Shown here: in pieces, positions 7,974 through 17,232 of the stretch | Position numbering within the stretch: the first letter of the stretch is position 1 | Layout of the letters: each line of letters starts with the position of its first letter | From: Planctopirus ephydatiae | GTDB taxonomy: Bacteria > Planctomycetota > Planctomycetia > Planctomycetales > Planctomycetaceae | Assembly (NCBI RefSeq): GCF_007752345.1 | Contig: NZ_CP036299.1 | Location: 2,877,501-2,941,500, forward strand | Reading direction: 5' to 3' | DNA length: 64,000 nt | The notes under the pieces: generated by a model | Databases searched by the model: none | What the model was told of the DNA's origin: nothing | The model's input: only the letters and a program-made list of their open reading frames with translations | Position numbers and translations under genes: made by a program

Positions 7974-10623
7974 TCTCATCGAGGTTGAACAGAATCATGG
8001 TGACGACGGTCCACACGGCTGCTTCCGCCCGGCTTGCCGAATCTTCTCCCACAAGGCTGGCAGGCGATGCTCCCACAGCCAGCAGATCGCTCACCTGTTC
8101 GGGGGATTGAACAAGTCGATCTCGCCAGCTCATGATTGAAGTTCTCAATAACTCCAATTCCTGAGGAGTCGGTTCGCGCACGAGGATGCATTCGAACAGG
8201 CGCCTCAGGCGCTCGTCGTCGTGCAGCTTTCGATCATTCACATAGAATCGTGTCGCCAGAACCCTGGCTGCTTCGAGATAGACAGGATCATTCCAGAGAG
8301 CCAGGGCCTGTAACGGGGTATTGGTTCTACTGGTGCGAACAATACAGGTTTGCCGATTGGCAGTATCGAAAAACATGGGGGGCGCGATGATTCTTCGCCA
8401 GAAGGTGTAGAGGCTTCGCCTGTAAAGCGAATCGCCCTGGTCGACCTGATACCTCTTGGCGCCGAAAGTGGCTTCTTCCCAAAGACCCTCTGGCTGATAG
8501 GGCTTGACCGGTGGGCCGCCGGTTTTGGGAACCAGCAGCCCGGAAACTGCCAACGCCTGATCCCGCAGCATCCATGCTGGCCAGCGATACCGTGGACCCC
8601 GGGCGAGCAGGCGATTTTCCGGATCGTCGACATAGGCTTCACGAGGGACAAGTGTGGTCTGGCAATAGGTCCGACTGGTAACCATCTGCTTGACGAGAAG
8701 CTTGATATCCCAGCCATGCTCACGGAAATCGGCTGCCAGCCAATCCAGCAGTTCGGGATGACTGGGCTTTTCTCCCTGAATGCCAAAATCTTCAGACGTT
8801 TTCACCAGCCCGATGCCAAAGAACTGCTGCCAGATTCGATTCACAACCACACGCGCAACCAGTGGGTTTTCATCATTGAGCAACCACTCGGAAAGCTCCC
8901 GGCGAGTCAGTACAGGTGATACATTCTGATCTCGGAATCGCTCGCTGACTTTCTTTGATCTCAGAAATAGAGGGACGTCAGTCGGCACTTCTTCTTGAGG
9001 TTGATTGTAAAGTCCCTTGCTCAAAATGAAGTTCTTGCGAGGTTCACCAGCACGTTCCTGCATGACCATGACTTGGGGAATCGACCTCTGCAAAGCATCC
9101 AGCTCATCCATACGGGATTTCAGCATCAGCAGGCTCTGCGGGGTCTGTCCTTGCCATTGATTCCAGAAGTTGATGAGTTGAGTCAGTTCACTCGCCTTAC
9201 GGTCCTGCGGGGGCTTTTGTCGAATGGCGCGAAGCTCGGCTGGTAATCCATCGTCAAGATGCCAGGGGCTCGTGGCCACTCCATTCGCATCGTCAAAAAC
9301 TTCGATCGCTGAAACTGGCTGGGTGGAAAGTGCAGGACCCTCTGCAGGTGCCAAACGCCTTAGCGGCACAAACTCGTCTTCCCACGCGAGCACCTTTTCA
9401 GAGATTTCCTTGCGTTCCTTGAGCAGTCGATTTCTGTGTTCTTTCTGCTGCTCGCTAGGCCACTCGAGTACAGGAGGTGTCTGAGGATTCCCACCACTCC
9501 CATCCACAGGTGTGTTGTTGAAAAAGCCGGAGAGCTGGTAGTAATCCTGCTGCCGGATCGGGTCAAATTTATGGTCGTGGCAGCGGCAGCAATTCATGGT
9601 CAAACCGAGCCAGACCGTCCCGGTCGTTTCAGTCATATCCATCACATAATCGATGCGATTTTCAGCAGCAATCCGCCCGCCCTCGCCGTTGATCATATGA
9701 TTGCGGAGAAAGGCCGTGGCCAGCTTCTGCTGGTCTGTCGCTTGAGAAAGCAGATCGCCAGCCAGTTGAGCCCGTGTGAAATCGGCAAAGGACAGATTCT
9801 GGTTGAACGCCTCCACCACCCAGTCCCGCCAGGGCCACATGGTGCGTTCCGCATCGCCCTGATAACCATTGGTGTCGGCATACCGGGCGGCCTCCAGCCA
9901 TTCCCAGGCCATGCGCTCTCCGTAATGCGGCGATGCCAGCAACTCATCGACGACGGCAAACACATCGAGTGGTTGATTCGAGGACTTCAAATACTTCTGA
10001 CGCAATTCCAGAGAAGGCGGTAATCCCGTCAGATCGAGAGCCAGACGTCTGAGTAACCGCGCAGCATCGGCCTGCGGGGATAACTCCTTACCCACCTGAT
10101 GCAGTTGTGCAATGACAAATGCATCAATCGGATTTTCAGTTTGAGAACCTTCCGGCACAGGAGGCTTGATAATCGGCTCAAAGGCCCAGTGCTTTCCCCA
10201 GGGGGCACCGGTTTGCAACCATTTTTGCAGTAGAAGCAGTTGGTCGGCTGTGAGTCGATGTTTCGTCGTGGGAGGGGGCATGATCAGATCTGGGTCGGTG
10301 GTCGAAACACGTTCCCAGAATAAGCTCTGGCCAGATTCACTCTCTTTAAGGATTCGATCCAGAGCAGGATTGGGTTGGTCGAGTCTCAACTCGGCTTGAC
10401 GACTCTGAGGATCGGGGCCATGGCAATGAAAGCAATTGTCCGAAAGGATCGGCAGCACATCCTTCGAGAAATTGATGGGCTTTGAACTCAACTCTCCTTC
10501 GGCTGCTAAAAGTTCGCAAGCCATAGCCAGACTCGCAGACACAATCAGCCAGCCTGATAGGAACACCCGACACATCGACTGAGACAGCACAGGTGGCCGC
10601 TGCTCTCGGTTCCGCTGTGGCAT
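7957..10623 (-). CDS. Planctomycete cytochrome c (PSCyt1) / DUF1549 / DUF1553 protein
   Basis: 888 aa. A signal-anchor-like hydrophobic stretch lies around residues 19-41, then a single heme-binding CFHCH (64-68) in the PSCyt1 domain. The DUF1549 region begins at NPIDAFVIAQL and includes RRLALDLTGLPPS. The C-terminal DUF1553 region includes VVNRIWQQFFGIGLV and SHPELLDWLA. The protein is expected outside the cytoplasm, with a role in the oxidation or uptake of complex carbon proposed for the group but unproven. It is the upstream partner of the DUF1501 gene, the standard planctomycete pair. Start ATG 10623. The 3' end has the 21-bp repeat described separately. Confidence 0.94.
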   Translation of the reverse strand: MPQRNREQRPPVLSQSMCRVFLSGWLIVSASLAMACELLAAEGELSSKPINFSKDVLPILSDNCFHCHGPDPQSRQAELRLDQPNPALDRILKESESGQSLFWERVSTTDPDLIMPPPTTKHRLTADQLLLLQKWLQTGAPWGKHWAFEPIIKPPVPEGSQTENPIDAFVIAQLHQVGKELSPQADAARLLRRLALDLTGLPPSLELRQKYLKSSNQPLDVFAVVDELLASPHYGERMAWEWLEAARYADTNGYQGDAERTMWPWRDWVVEAFNQNLSFADFTRAQLAGDLLSQATDQQKLATAFLRNHMINGEGGRIAAENRIDYVMDMTETTGTVWLGLTMNCCRCHDHKFDPIRQQDYYQLSGFFNNTPVDGSGGNPQTPPVLEWPSEQQKEHRNRLLKERKEISEKVLAWEDEFVPLRRLAPAEGPALSTQPVSAIEVFDDANGVATSPWHLDDGLPAELRAIRQKPPQDRKASELTQLINFWNQWQGQTPQSLLMLKSRMDELDALQRSIPQVMVMQERAGEPRKNFILSKGLYNQPQEEVPTDVPLFLRSKKVSERFRDQNVSPVLTRRELSEWLLNDENPLVARVVVNRIWQQFFGIGLVKTSEDFGIQGEKPSHPELLDWLAADFREHGWDIKLLVKQMVTSRTYCQTTLVPREAYVDDPENRLLARGPRYRWPAWMLRDQALAVSGLLVPKTGGPPVKPYQPEGLWEEATFGAKRYQVDQGDSLYRRSLYTFWRRIIAPPMFFDTANRQTCIVRTSRTNTPLQALALWNDPVYLEAARVLATRFYVNDRKLHDDERLRRLFECILVREPTPQELELLRTSIMSWRDRLVQSPEQVSDLLAVGASPASLVGEDSASRAEAAVWTVVTMILFNLDETISKE

Positions 10624-10803
10624 GCTGTCCCCCTAGTTCACCATTCTCGATTCTGACCCATGCATCACATCAACAATCGCTGACATATTGAGCATAAGGG
10701 ACAGCAGCCCCTTAAAACAACATGGGAGCTATTGATGAAGTTTGAGTCATGAGAATAGTGTGGGTACTGAATCGATGGGGCACTTTGTCGAACAGGATGC
10801 GCG

Positions 10804-11349
10804 TCAGTCGAAGGATTCCAGATTGGCGAGGGTTTGGCCTTGCTGGTCTTTGGCTGAGAGAATGGGAAAGTCTTCCAGAGGCCAGGCAATGCCTACAGCC
10901 GGATCATTCCACAGGAGACAGCGTTCGTGCTGTGGAAAGTAATAGTCAGTGCACTTGTAGAGCACATCGGCAGTTTCAGAGATGACGCAAAATCCGTGTG
11001 CAAAACCCGCAGGAACATAGAGTTGGTGATGGTTGACGTCACTCAGTCGACAGCCCATCCAATGGCCGAATGTGGGTGAACTCTTGCGGACATCGACGGC
11101 GACGTCAAAAATCTCTCCACGAATCACCTGAATGAGTTTGGCCTGTGGACGCACGAGTTGAAAATGCAATCCACGCAGTGTCCCTCGCGACGAACGGGAC
11201 ACATTATCCTGAACAAAAGCTTGTGATAAGCCACTTGTTGAGTAGCGTTCCTGCTGGAAAACTTCGAAGAAGAATCCTCGGGAATCACCAAAAACTCGCG
11301 GCTCAATCTTCAGGACATCGGGAAGTGTGTCATCCGGTGTCACTATCAT
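10804..11349 (-). CDS. rfbC: dTDP-4-dehydrorhamnose 3,5-epimerase-type sugar epimerase
   Basis: 181 aa from ATG 11349, the usual RmlC length; an upstream alternative start would extend it into the preceding gene. It carries the RmlC signatures [29 protein letters not shown] (active-site His in LRGLHFQ) and [12 protein letters not shown]. RmlC makes dTDP-4-keto-L-rhamnose in nucleotide-sugar biosynthesis, in the cytoplasm. Its ATG overlaps the TGA of the upstream SIS gene (ATGA, 11346-11349), showing translational coupling. No rmlA, rmlB or rmlD is in the window, so the exact sugar could be another 6-deoxyhexose. Confidence 0.9.
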   Translation of the reverse strand: MIVTPDDTLPDVLKIEPRVFGDSRGFFFEVFQQERYSTSGLSQAFVQDNVSRSSRGTLRGLHFQLVRPQAKLIQVIRGEIFDVAVDVRKSSPTFGHWMGCRLSDVNHHQLYVPAGFAHGFCVISETADVLYKCTDYYFPQHERCLLWNDPAVGIAWPLEDFPILSAKDQQGQTLANLESFD

Positions 11350-11960
11350 CGTTGCACCTGGTAGCGTCCGATCTGATTGATGCGACCATGGAGATCGTTC
11401 AGGATCCAATGGAACAGAATCAGATGGACACACTCGACAATGCCCATGTCATCCAGCGGGACATGCAGGTTTTTCTGTCCCAGTGATTTCAGTTTGCCAC
11501 CCGAATAGCCTGTTATGCCCCAGGTGACGAGACCTTTGCGATTGGCCCATTCGACAGCATTGAGAATGTTCGGGCTGTTACCACTGCCGCTGATGGCAAT
11601 CAGGACATCTCCCGGCGAGGCCAGGTTCTTCAACTGTTCGACGAAGACACGATCAAAGCCTTCATCATTGCCCCACGCCAGAATGTAAGGCGTGTTATCG
11701 GTGAGTGATAACACTTTGAGTCGCTTGCGTTCATCGTTAGTGAAATCTTTGCGGTCGAGCGAGCTTTTCCCCAGATCTTCGCAGAAGTGCGAGCTATTCG
11801 AGCCGCTGCCACCATTCCCGCAAATGAAGACAAACTTGCCATTCTCGTAGGCCGAGTAAATGTCTTCTGCGAGTTGTTCTGTTTCCTTCAAATCAAGGGT
11901 CTGAAAGACCTGAGCAACCCTCGAAAGATAATCAGCCGGATTCAAGTGAGCGCCGAGCAT
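11346..11960 (-). CDS. SIS-domain sugar isomerase, GmhA-like (phosphoheptose isomerase family)
   Basis: 204 aa from ATG 11960; a TTG at 12086 would add an unlikely 42-residue extension. The phosphosugar loop is [19 protein letters not shown], closely following the GmhA pattern, with [12 protein letters not shown] as the second sugar-phosphate loop and a late His in ILFHWI. GmhA converts sedoheptulose 7-phosphate to D-glycero-D-manno-heptose 7-phosphate for LPS core. It overlaps rfbC by 4 bp, so the pair likely supplies sugars for a cell-surface glycan. Whether the substrate is really sedoheptulose phosphate is not certain. Confidence 0.85.
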   Translation of the reverse strand: MLGAHLNPADYLSRVAQVFQTLDLKETEQLAEDIYSAYENGKFVFICGNGGSGSNSSHFCEDLGKSSLDRKDFTNDERKRLKVLSLTDNTPYILAWGNDEGFDRVFVEQLKNLASPGDVLIAISGSGNSPNILNAVEWANRKGLVTWGITGYSGGKLKSLGQKNLHVPLDDMGIVECVHLILFHWILNDLHGRINQIGRYQVQR

Positions 11961-12142
11961 GAGGTTCCGTCCCCAGGGAGTGTAGATCAATGACTGTTTG
12001 AGATCACTGCTGTATACGAACAATACCAACTGGCCAATTTTGATACCAGTTCGGTTCAGATTCGGCCATTCAAGATGGCAATCCAAAGCGGGCTGAGAGC
12101 CAGTGACTCATCCAGGTGGCCTGATTTCACTGAATTGTTCCT

Positions 12143-13093
12143 TCAGGATCCAGCTTCGCTCAGCCGCTGTGTGGGAAGAACCGCATCAATCCATCGAGAA
12201 GGCCACAGGGCGGATAGCAGGCAAAGACTGGTTAAGCCCAGGAGGATCATTCCTCCAACACCGGGTTCAAAGCGTGCCAGTCCGGAAAATGTCTGCCAGC
12301 AGGCATAGGCCAGAAACGTTAAGTGTGCACTGGCGAACAGACTCGTCCGCAATAGGACATGGCGGCATTTGAGAAATTGCCAGACAAAGACCGCCAGAGG
12401 CAACGTTTGTAGGGCATGGAGGCAGGCTCCATGGGGGAATTTGAGAACTCCCGCCTGGGGAAGAATTTCCGGGTTACGGCCGGCTTGTATTTCGGCCCAG
12501 CCGATCGACGAAATGATAAATCCCATCAGTAGCGAGATCCACAACAGGACAAATCCTGCACGGATGGCAAGTTTCATTGAAGTGGAGGGAATTCTTGAAG
12601 GATCGTGCGTGTCGTCGGCCGTTAAAAAAGCTCCCGGCAGCAGGCTGCGAAAGACCAGCCAACTGATTCCCAGACTGGCGATGATGATGAGCACCAGCAT
12701 GGCGACTTCAATAAAGGCATCGCGATAAGTGGCGTGGTTGAAGTGCGAGGGGACTCCCCGCCAGAACTGGATGGTGATCAATGTCACCTCTAAGGCGAGG
12801 GCTAACGAAGTCAGCCAGACGACGACGGGATCTGGCGACCAGATCCGCAGTTTCCCCCAGACCCAACTCATCGAGATGCAGGTGAGGCCCGTCGAAATAC
12901 CAAAGAGGGCTGGTTTTCGATACGAGGTAGGGCCAGACCAGTCATCGCCGGTGATGACCCCGAATGCAAAGTGACAGCCTCCACTGAAAAGCAGGGTCAA
13001 GCCGGTTGCGAACATCGGCCATAGCCACTCTTTTCGTGGCAGAAAACGACTGAAAATGGCTGTGTTGGTCCAAAGTCGAAGTTGCTGGTTCAT
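12143..13093 (-). CDS. Polytopic membrane protein of unknown function
   Basis: 316 aa from ATG 13093 (MNQQLRLW); a TTG 81 bp upstream is less credible. About seven hydrophobic segments are visible, including FATGLTLLFSGGCHFAFGV, VVVWLTSLALALEVTLITI, AMLVLIIIASLGISWLVF and AGFVLLWISLLMGFIISSI. His, Cys and Trp residues are scattered in the helices, but no known motif is recognised. It follows amt on the same strand with about 220 bp between, including a hairpin, so it is probably separate from amt. No function is proposed. Confidence 0.72.
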   Translation of the reverse strand: MNQQLRLWTNTAIFSRFLPRKEWLWPMFATGLTLLFSGGCHFAFGVITGDDWSGPTSYRKPALFGISTGLTCISMSWVWGKLRIWSPDPVVVWLTSLALALEVTLITIQFWRGVPSHFNHATYRDAFIEVAMLVLIIIASLGISWLVFRSLLPGAFLTADDTHDPSRIPSTSMKLAIRAGFVLLWISLLMGFIISSIGWAEIQAGRNPEILPQAGVLKFPHGACLHALQTLPLAVFVWQFLKCRHVLLRTSLFASAHLTFLAYACWQTFSGLARFEPGVGGMILLGLTSLCLLSALWPSRWIDAVLPTQRLSEAGS

Positions 13094-13277
13094 GATGAAT
13101 GATAGCAGGCATGGCGGGCGAGACGTGGCGTTGAATGCAGTCAGGGAAAAAACAATGGCGGTTGTGAATTCCAAGTGGAGCTCACAACCGCCAGGTTGCC
13201 ACTGAACTGCAGAGAACTAAAACCGCATTGGTCAAAGTTATCTGCACATCCGCTTCCGTGCGGGAAACTCAGGCATG

Positions 13278-13304
13278 TGGAAAGCAACATCGTGCTGCTT
13301 TCCA
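13278..13304 (-). terminator. Hairpin just downstream of amt
   Basis: Perfect 9-bp inverted repeat TGGAAAGCA / TGCTTTCCA with a 9-nt loop, starting 11 bp after the amt stop. No U-tract follows on the minus strand, so it may be a 3'-end stabiliser rather than a classical terminator. Confidence 0.45.
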
Positions 13305-13314
13305 ATCGTGTTGA

Positions 13315-14853
13315 TTAGAGACGATATGCCGTTTCACCATGTTCAGCAAAGTCCAGACCTTCTTCCTGAGCCTGCTCTTTAACCGTGAAACCAATCGTGT
13401 AATGAATGATCAATCCGAGGATCAGCGTTACGACAAAGGCATATGCACCGGAGATTGCAATCCCCTTAGCTTGGAGCAACACCAATTCGAAGCTGCCATC
13501 AGCGGGTCGGATGGCGAAATATCCAACCATCAGTGCACCAAGCGCACCACCAACACCATGGACACCGACAACGTCGAGCGAGTCATCATAACGGAGGACG
13601 TGCTTGAGTTGAACAGCGAGGTAGCAGACCACGCCACCCGCGAGGCCGACGATCAAGGCACCTGCTGGACTGACGTGACCAGCACAGGGGGTGATTGCCA
13701 CAAGACCAGCAACCATGCCTGAACCCACGCCGAGAGCGGTCGGCTTCTTGACATGCAACCATTCGATCAGCATCCACGAGCCTGCACCAGCAGAACCGGC
13801 GATGGCTGTGGTTGCGAAAGCAAGCACAGCAACAAAGCCCGAAACTGGAAGATAGGAGGCACCGACAGCGATGGCGGAACCAGCATTGAATCCAAACCAG
13901 CCTACCATCAGGAATGCCGCACCAAGAAGCGTCCAACCGACGCTGTGTGGCAGAATCGCAGATGTGCCAAACCCTTGACGTTTGGGCAGAATCAGGATCA
14001 AAGCGAGAGCAGAAACCCCGGCGAGGACGTGTACCACAGTACCGCCAGCAAAGTCCATCACACCCCATTGGAACAGGAAGCCATTGACGTTCCATACCCA
14101 GTGAGCCACTGGATCATAAACCAAAGTCGCCCACAGGATGACAAACAGGCACCACGAACTGAACTTTACACGTTCGGCGATTGCACCAACGATGAGTGCA
14201 GGCGTAATAATCGCGAACATCATCTGGAACATTGCGAAGAGCAACTCGGGAACACCACTGGGAACGGCATTCTCCGTGTCCCCAGTTGTCACAATCTTAC
14301 CGTAGAAATCAGCGCTGGTAGGATCAGCTGAGCTGAAACCTTTGAAAAAGACGAGGTTCTGATCCCATCCGAGCAAGCTCAATTTCGGCTTTTCTGTTTT
14401 GCCATCGTCTTTCATCCCTGCATCGATAGGGAACGCCGATGGAACAGCAAACGCAATGCTGTAACCCCAACCCACCCACTGTACGGCCACGATGGGAACG
14501 CAAACCAGGACGAGCATGAACATGTTCAACACGTTTTTGGAGCGAACCATACCGCCGTAGAAAAGTGCCAGTCCCGGCATCATGAAAAAGACCAGTGCAG
14601 AGCTGATCAGCAGCCACGTAATCGAACCCGTGTCGTAAGTTCCGGCCAAATGGGGCGGAGTGACAGGAGCGGCAGCCTCGGGTGTCGCCTCTGCGGGGGC
14701 CGCAGGTGTTTCTGCGGCAGCAGGAGCTGGTGTGGCAGCGGCTTCAGCCGCTGGAGTAGCTGGAGTTTCCTGGGCGAATCCTTGCCCAGAAACCGACCAG
14801 CAACATGCTGTCAGTAGAAGTGTGAGTCCCAGGAGCGCCACGGAACGCGTCAT
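13315..14853 (-). CDS. amt: Ammonium transporter, Amt family
   Basis: 512 aa: signal peptide, then about 50 residues rich in Ala, Pro, Glu and Thr, then the 11-helix Amt core. Family signatures include LALFYGGMVRSKNVLNM near the first helices, the conserved DFAGGTVVH and HVLAGVSAL, and GVHGVGGALGALMVGYF late in the core. It imports ammonium across the inner membrane. The long acidic-neutral leader is unusual compared with E. coli AmtB. No PII (glnK) gene is adjacent in the window. A strong sigma-54 promoter match lies 132 bp upstream of the ATG, pointing to nitrogen control. Confidence 0.95.
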   Translation of the reverse strand: MTRSVALLGLTLLLTACCWSVSGQGFAQETPATPAAEAAATPAPAAAETPAAPAEATPEAAAPVTPPHLAGTYDTGSITWLLISSALVFFMMPGLALFYGGMVRSKNVLNMFMLVLVCVPIVAVQWVGWGYSIAFAVPSAFPIDAGMKDDGKTEKPKLSLLGWDQNLVFFKGFSSADPTSADFYGKIVTTGDTENAVPSGVPELLFAMFQMMFAIITPALIVGAIAERVKFSSWCLFVILWATLVYDPVAHWVWNVNGFLFQWGVMDFAGGTVVHVLAGVSALALILILPKRQGFGTSAILPHSVGWTLLGAAFLMVGWFGFNAGSAIAVGASYLPVSGFVAVLAFATTAIAGSAGAGSWMLIEWLHVKKPTALGVGSGMVAGLVAITPCAGHVSPAGALIVGLAGGVVCYLAVQLKHVLRYDDSLDVVGVHGVGGALGALMVGYFAIRPADGSFELVLLQAKGIAISGAYAFVVTLILGLIIHYTIGFTVKEQAQEEGLDFAEHGETAYRL

Positions 14854-14944
14854 TTACTTTCCCCTCATTGAATCGAAGCAACTCGATTACGCACCCTTCA
14901 CCATCAGTTGGATCCGAGCCACGTAACCACAAGGTGTTTTGAAT

Positions 14945-14968
14945 GTGAAAAATGCAGGCACTTTTCAC
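14945..14968. other. Near-palindromic 24-bp element in the amt leader
   Basis: Arms GTGAAAA / TTTTCAC flank a partly symmetrical centre (ATGCAGGCAC). It falls just after the transcription start predicted from the sigma-54 promoter, so it could be a 5'-UTR hairpin or an operator. Function is inference only. Confidence 0.4.
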
Positions 14969-14984
14969 CCCTGCGCAGCAAATA

Positions 14985-15000
14985 AGCAACGAGCGTGCCT
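14985..15000 (-). promoter_or_regulatory. Sigma-54 (RpoN) promoter of amt
   Basis: Minus strand reads AGGCACGCTCGTTGCT against the consensus TGGCACGNNNNTTGCW. Only the first base differs, and the GG-N10-GC spacing is exact. The predicted start site is near 14974, giving a leader of about 120 nt before the amt ATG at 14853. Position, orientation and target gene agree with NtrC-type nitrogen regulation. Confidence 0.75.
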
Positions 15001-15494
15001 TGATTCCGAAGGAGAATCACGAAAATGAAACTTAGCTGAACATTTTCTCGGGTGAGTTTTCACGAATGTGCCCAAATTCTCGCAAAATTCAGGTGAAAGT
15101 CGGCCCTGTCCACATAGCATTCTGATCGAAGTGCCTGAAACTTGAGCATCAGGTTTTTTTCTGCGGTTAGTTCTTGATCGCCACGATGACCGTTGGAAAC
15201 GGGAAGCAGTGCCTGCACATCGCGCTCTAGTGCATAAATGCAAGGCAATGTGATCTGGCGAGCCAACGGAAGGTTGACCAGTAACTTTCCATGTCACTCC
15301 GGCACAATGGAAACTGTGATTTGTACACCGCCCGAAGTGAGGTCATCCCGCAGATCTTTTGGGGATCTTTCGACGGCCCAATATCTGGTGACCATCGACC
15401 GGGATGCGAATCGTTCTGAAGGAATCCTTCGAGAACAGTGCAAGATCGCTCCCAGTCGATTGCCCTGTCATTGATCTTCGCGGTAAAGTTAAAC

Positions 15495-15526
15495 GACTGT
15501 TGATGTATGTTGTTCGATCAACAGTC
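15495..15526. promoter_or_regulatory. Perfect inverted repeat, possible operator
   Basis: GACTGTTGAT and ATCAACAGTC, 10-bp arms with a 12-bp spacer, about 135 bp upstream of the oxidoreductase ATG at 15661. No T-tract follows, so an operator for a dimeric regulator is more likely than a terminator. Regulator unknown. Confidence 0.4.
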
Positions 15527-15660
15527 ATTCGGCCGCAGAGATCGTTGTAGGGAAGATCGAGCTGCCGTCCTGCCATCCTGTCGCATATTGTGCATCTCGA
15601 CTCGGGTTCGATACCGTTCCAGCAGACAGTTAATTACGACATCGTGATAAGGATCTTGTT

Positions 15661-17112
15661 ATGCCTCAGAATCGTCGCGAATTTCTTGAGAACAGCCTCT
15701 CAGTTGGGGCTGCACTGGCCTGCGCGGGTGGCTTGAATGCTGTTCAGGCACAGGAAACTGCCCCGAAAAAATCTGGTGACAAGATCAATGTCTGCGTCGT
15801 GGGCGTGAATGGCCGGGGCGGAGAGCATATTCGAGGCTTCAGCAATAACCCCGATTCGATCGTTTATGCCATTGTCGATGTCGATCAGCGAGTCGGCGAA
15901 TCCAAAGCCGCTCTGATTGAAAAAGAATACAAGCATCGTCCCAAGGTCTACACCGATCTGCGAGAAGCTTATGCTGACAAAAATGTCGATGTTGTGAGTG
16001 TGGCGACTCCCAATCACTGGCACGCACTGGCTGCGATCTGGGCGATTCAGGCTGGCAAAGACGTTTATGTCGAAAAACCTGTCAGTCACAATGTGGTCGA
16101 AGGTCGGCGACTCGTCGAAGCAGCCCGTAAGTACAACAAGATTGTGCAGTGCGGCACTCAGAGCCGATCGAACCCCGGATTGAAGGAAGCGATCAAGTAC
16201 ATTCATGATGGCCAGCTGGGGGAAGTCAAACTCGCACGTGGACTCTGCTACAAGCCCCGTAACTCGATTGGACCACGCAGCAATTATGAGCCCCCATCGA
16301 CTGTGAATCTCGATTTGTGGACAGGCCCGGCACCACTGGCACCACTTACCCGCAAGAATTTTCACTACGATTGGCATTGGCAATGGCCATACGGCAACGG
16401 CGATCTGGGGAATCAGGGGATTCACCAGATGGATATCGCCCGCTGGGCTCTCAATGAAAACAGCATCGGCGACAGTGCCATGAGCTACGGCGGCCGATAT
16501 GGCTATGAAGATGCTGGCGATACCGCCAACACCCAGGTCTGTTTGCATTCCTTTGGTGATAAGCGACTCATTTTCGAAGTTCGCGGCCTGAAAACCGATG
16601 CCTACATGGGAGCCAAAGTGGGCGTGATTGTTTACGGCAGCGAAGGGTACATGGTCATTCCCAGCTACTCCAGTGCGACGGTCTTCTCCAAGGATGGCAA
16701 GGAGATCAAGCAGTTCAAGGGTGGTTCAGACCAGAATCACTACAACAACTTTATCGAAGCGTTCAAAGCTCGCGATATGTCCAAGCTGAATGCTGAGATC
16801 CTGGAAGGACATCTTTCCAGCGCTTTGTGCCATGTCGGCAACATTTCCTACCGTTTGGGTTCCTTGGAGAGCTTGAGTGCTCTGGAAACTCAGCTTGCCA
16901 AGGATCCTGAAGGGCTCGAAACCACCAAGCGGTTTGCCGAGCATTTGAAGGCGAATGGAGTTGATCTGACGGGTAACAAGATTCAAGTCGGCCCACTGCT
17001 CAAGATTCTCCCGAACGAAACATTCACTGGCCCTCGATCCGAAGAAGCCAATGCCATGCTTTCCAGGGAATACCGGGCACCATATCTGCTTCCCACCACG
17101 GAACAGCTTTAA
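15661..17112 (+). CDS. Gfo/Idh/MocA family oxidoreductase, Tat-exported
   Basis: 483 aa. The N-terminus has a twin-arginine signal (NRREFLENSLSVGAALACAGG). The Rossmann fold begins at INVCVVGVNGRGGEHIRGF, and the family EKPVSHNVVEGR motif contains the catalytic-region Lys. The C-terminal alpha/beta domain includes GNQGIHQMDIARWAL. These NAD(P)-dependent enzymes oxidise or reduce sugars or inositols. Tat export with bound cofactor is a common planctomycete arrangement. An AAGGAT ribosome-binding site lies 8 bp before the ATG. The gene is single, followed by a strong terminator. Confidence 0.93.
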   Translation: MPQNRREFLENSLSVGAALACAGGLNAVQAQETAPKKSGDKINVCVVGVNGRGGEHIRGFSNNPDSIVYAIVDVDQRVGESKAALIEKEYKHRPKVYTDLREAYADKNVDVVSVATPNHWHALAAIWAIQAGKDVYVEKPVSHNVVEGRRLVEAARKYNKIVQCGTQSRSNPGLKEAIKYIHDGQLGEVKLARGLCYKPRNSIGPRSNYEPPSTVNLDLWTGPAPLAPLTRKNFHYDWHWQWPYGNGDLGNQGIHQMDIARWALNENSIGDSAMSYGGRYGYEDAGDTANTQVCLHSFGDKRLIFEVRGLKTDAYMGAKVGVIVYGSEGYMVIPSYSSATVFSKDGKEIKQFKGGSDQNHYNNFIEAFKARDMSKLNAEILEGHLSSALCHVGNISYRLGSLESLSALETQLAKDPEGLETTKRFAEHLKANGVDLTGNKIQVGPLLKILPNETFTGPRSEEANAMLSREYRAPYLLPTTEQL

Positions 17113-17165
17113 AACCGAACAGCTTTAATTCTGCATTGCTCTCAAGCTAATGCTGACACATAAAG

Positions 17166-17205
17166 GATCAGCGGCTGGCTCCACTTGTCAGCCGCTGATC
17201 TTTTT
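17166..17205 (+). terminator. Rho-independent terminator after the Gfo/Idh gene
   Basis: A 12-bp perfect stem, GATCAGCGGCTG / CAGCCGCTGATC, with an 11-nt loop and a T5 run at 17201-17205. It lies 53 bp past the stop. AAA before the stem on the other strand may let it also serve the convergent gene ending at 17233. Confidence 0.9.
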
Positions 17206-17232
17206 CATTCGGGTCGATGAAAGCCATGGACC

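Larger units (their letters stand above)
14854..15660. other. 807-bp intergenic region between amt and the Gfo/Idh gene
   Basis: A divergent control region with no convincing gene; open frames inside it lack ribosome-binding sites and recognisable domains. It holds the sigma-54 promoter and leader hairpin of amt, a 10-bp perfect inverted repeat at 15495-15526, and a TGCAC/GTGCA dyad at 15214-15234 whose 11-bp spacer does not match the NtrC site. Confidence 0.6.

Noticed and set aside
10665-10760. TAAGGG / CCCTTA hairpin near 10690-10715 as terminator of an upstream gene
   Set aside because: Six base pairs only, and the run of A or T is not on the proper side for the minus-strand gene; insufficient evidence.
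15214-15234. TGCAC-N11-GTGCA dyad as an NtrC site for amt
   Set aside because: The arms match, but the NtrC spacer is 7 bp between these arms (TGCACC-N5-GGTGCA); here it is 11, so only a weak enhancer candidate.
14965-15474. Open frames in the amt-Gfo/Idh gap as genes
   Set aside because: No ribosome-binding sites, composition not protein-like, and they overlap regulatory motifs.
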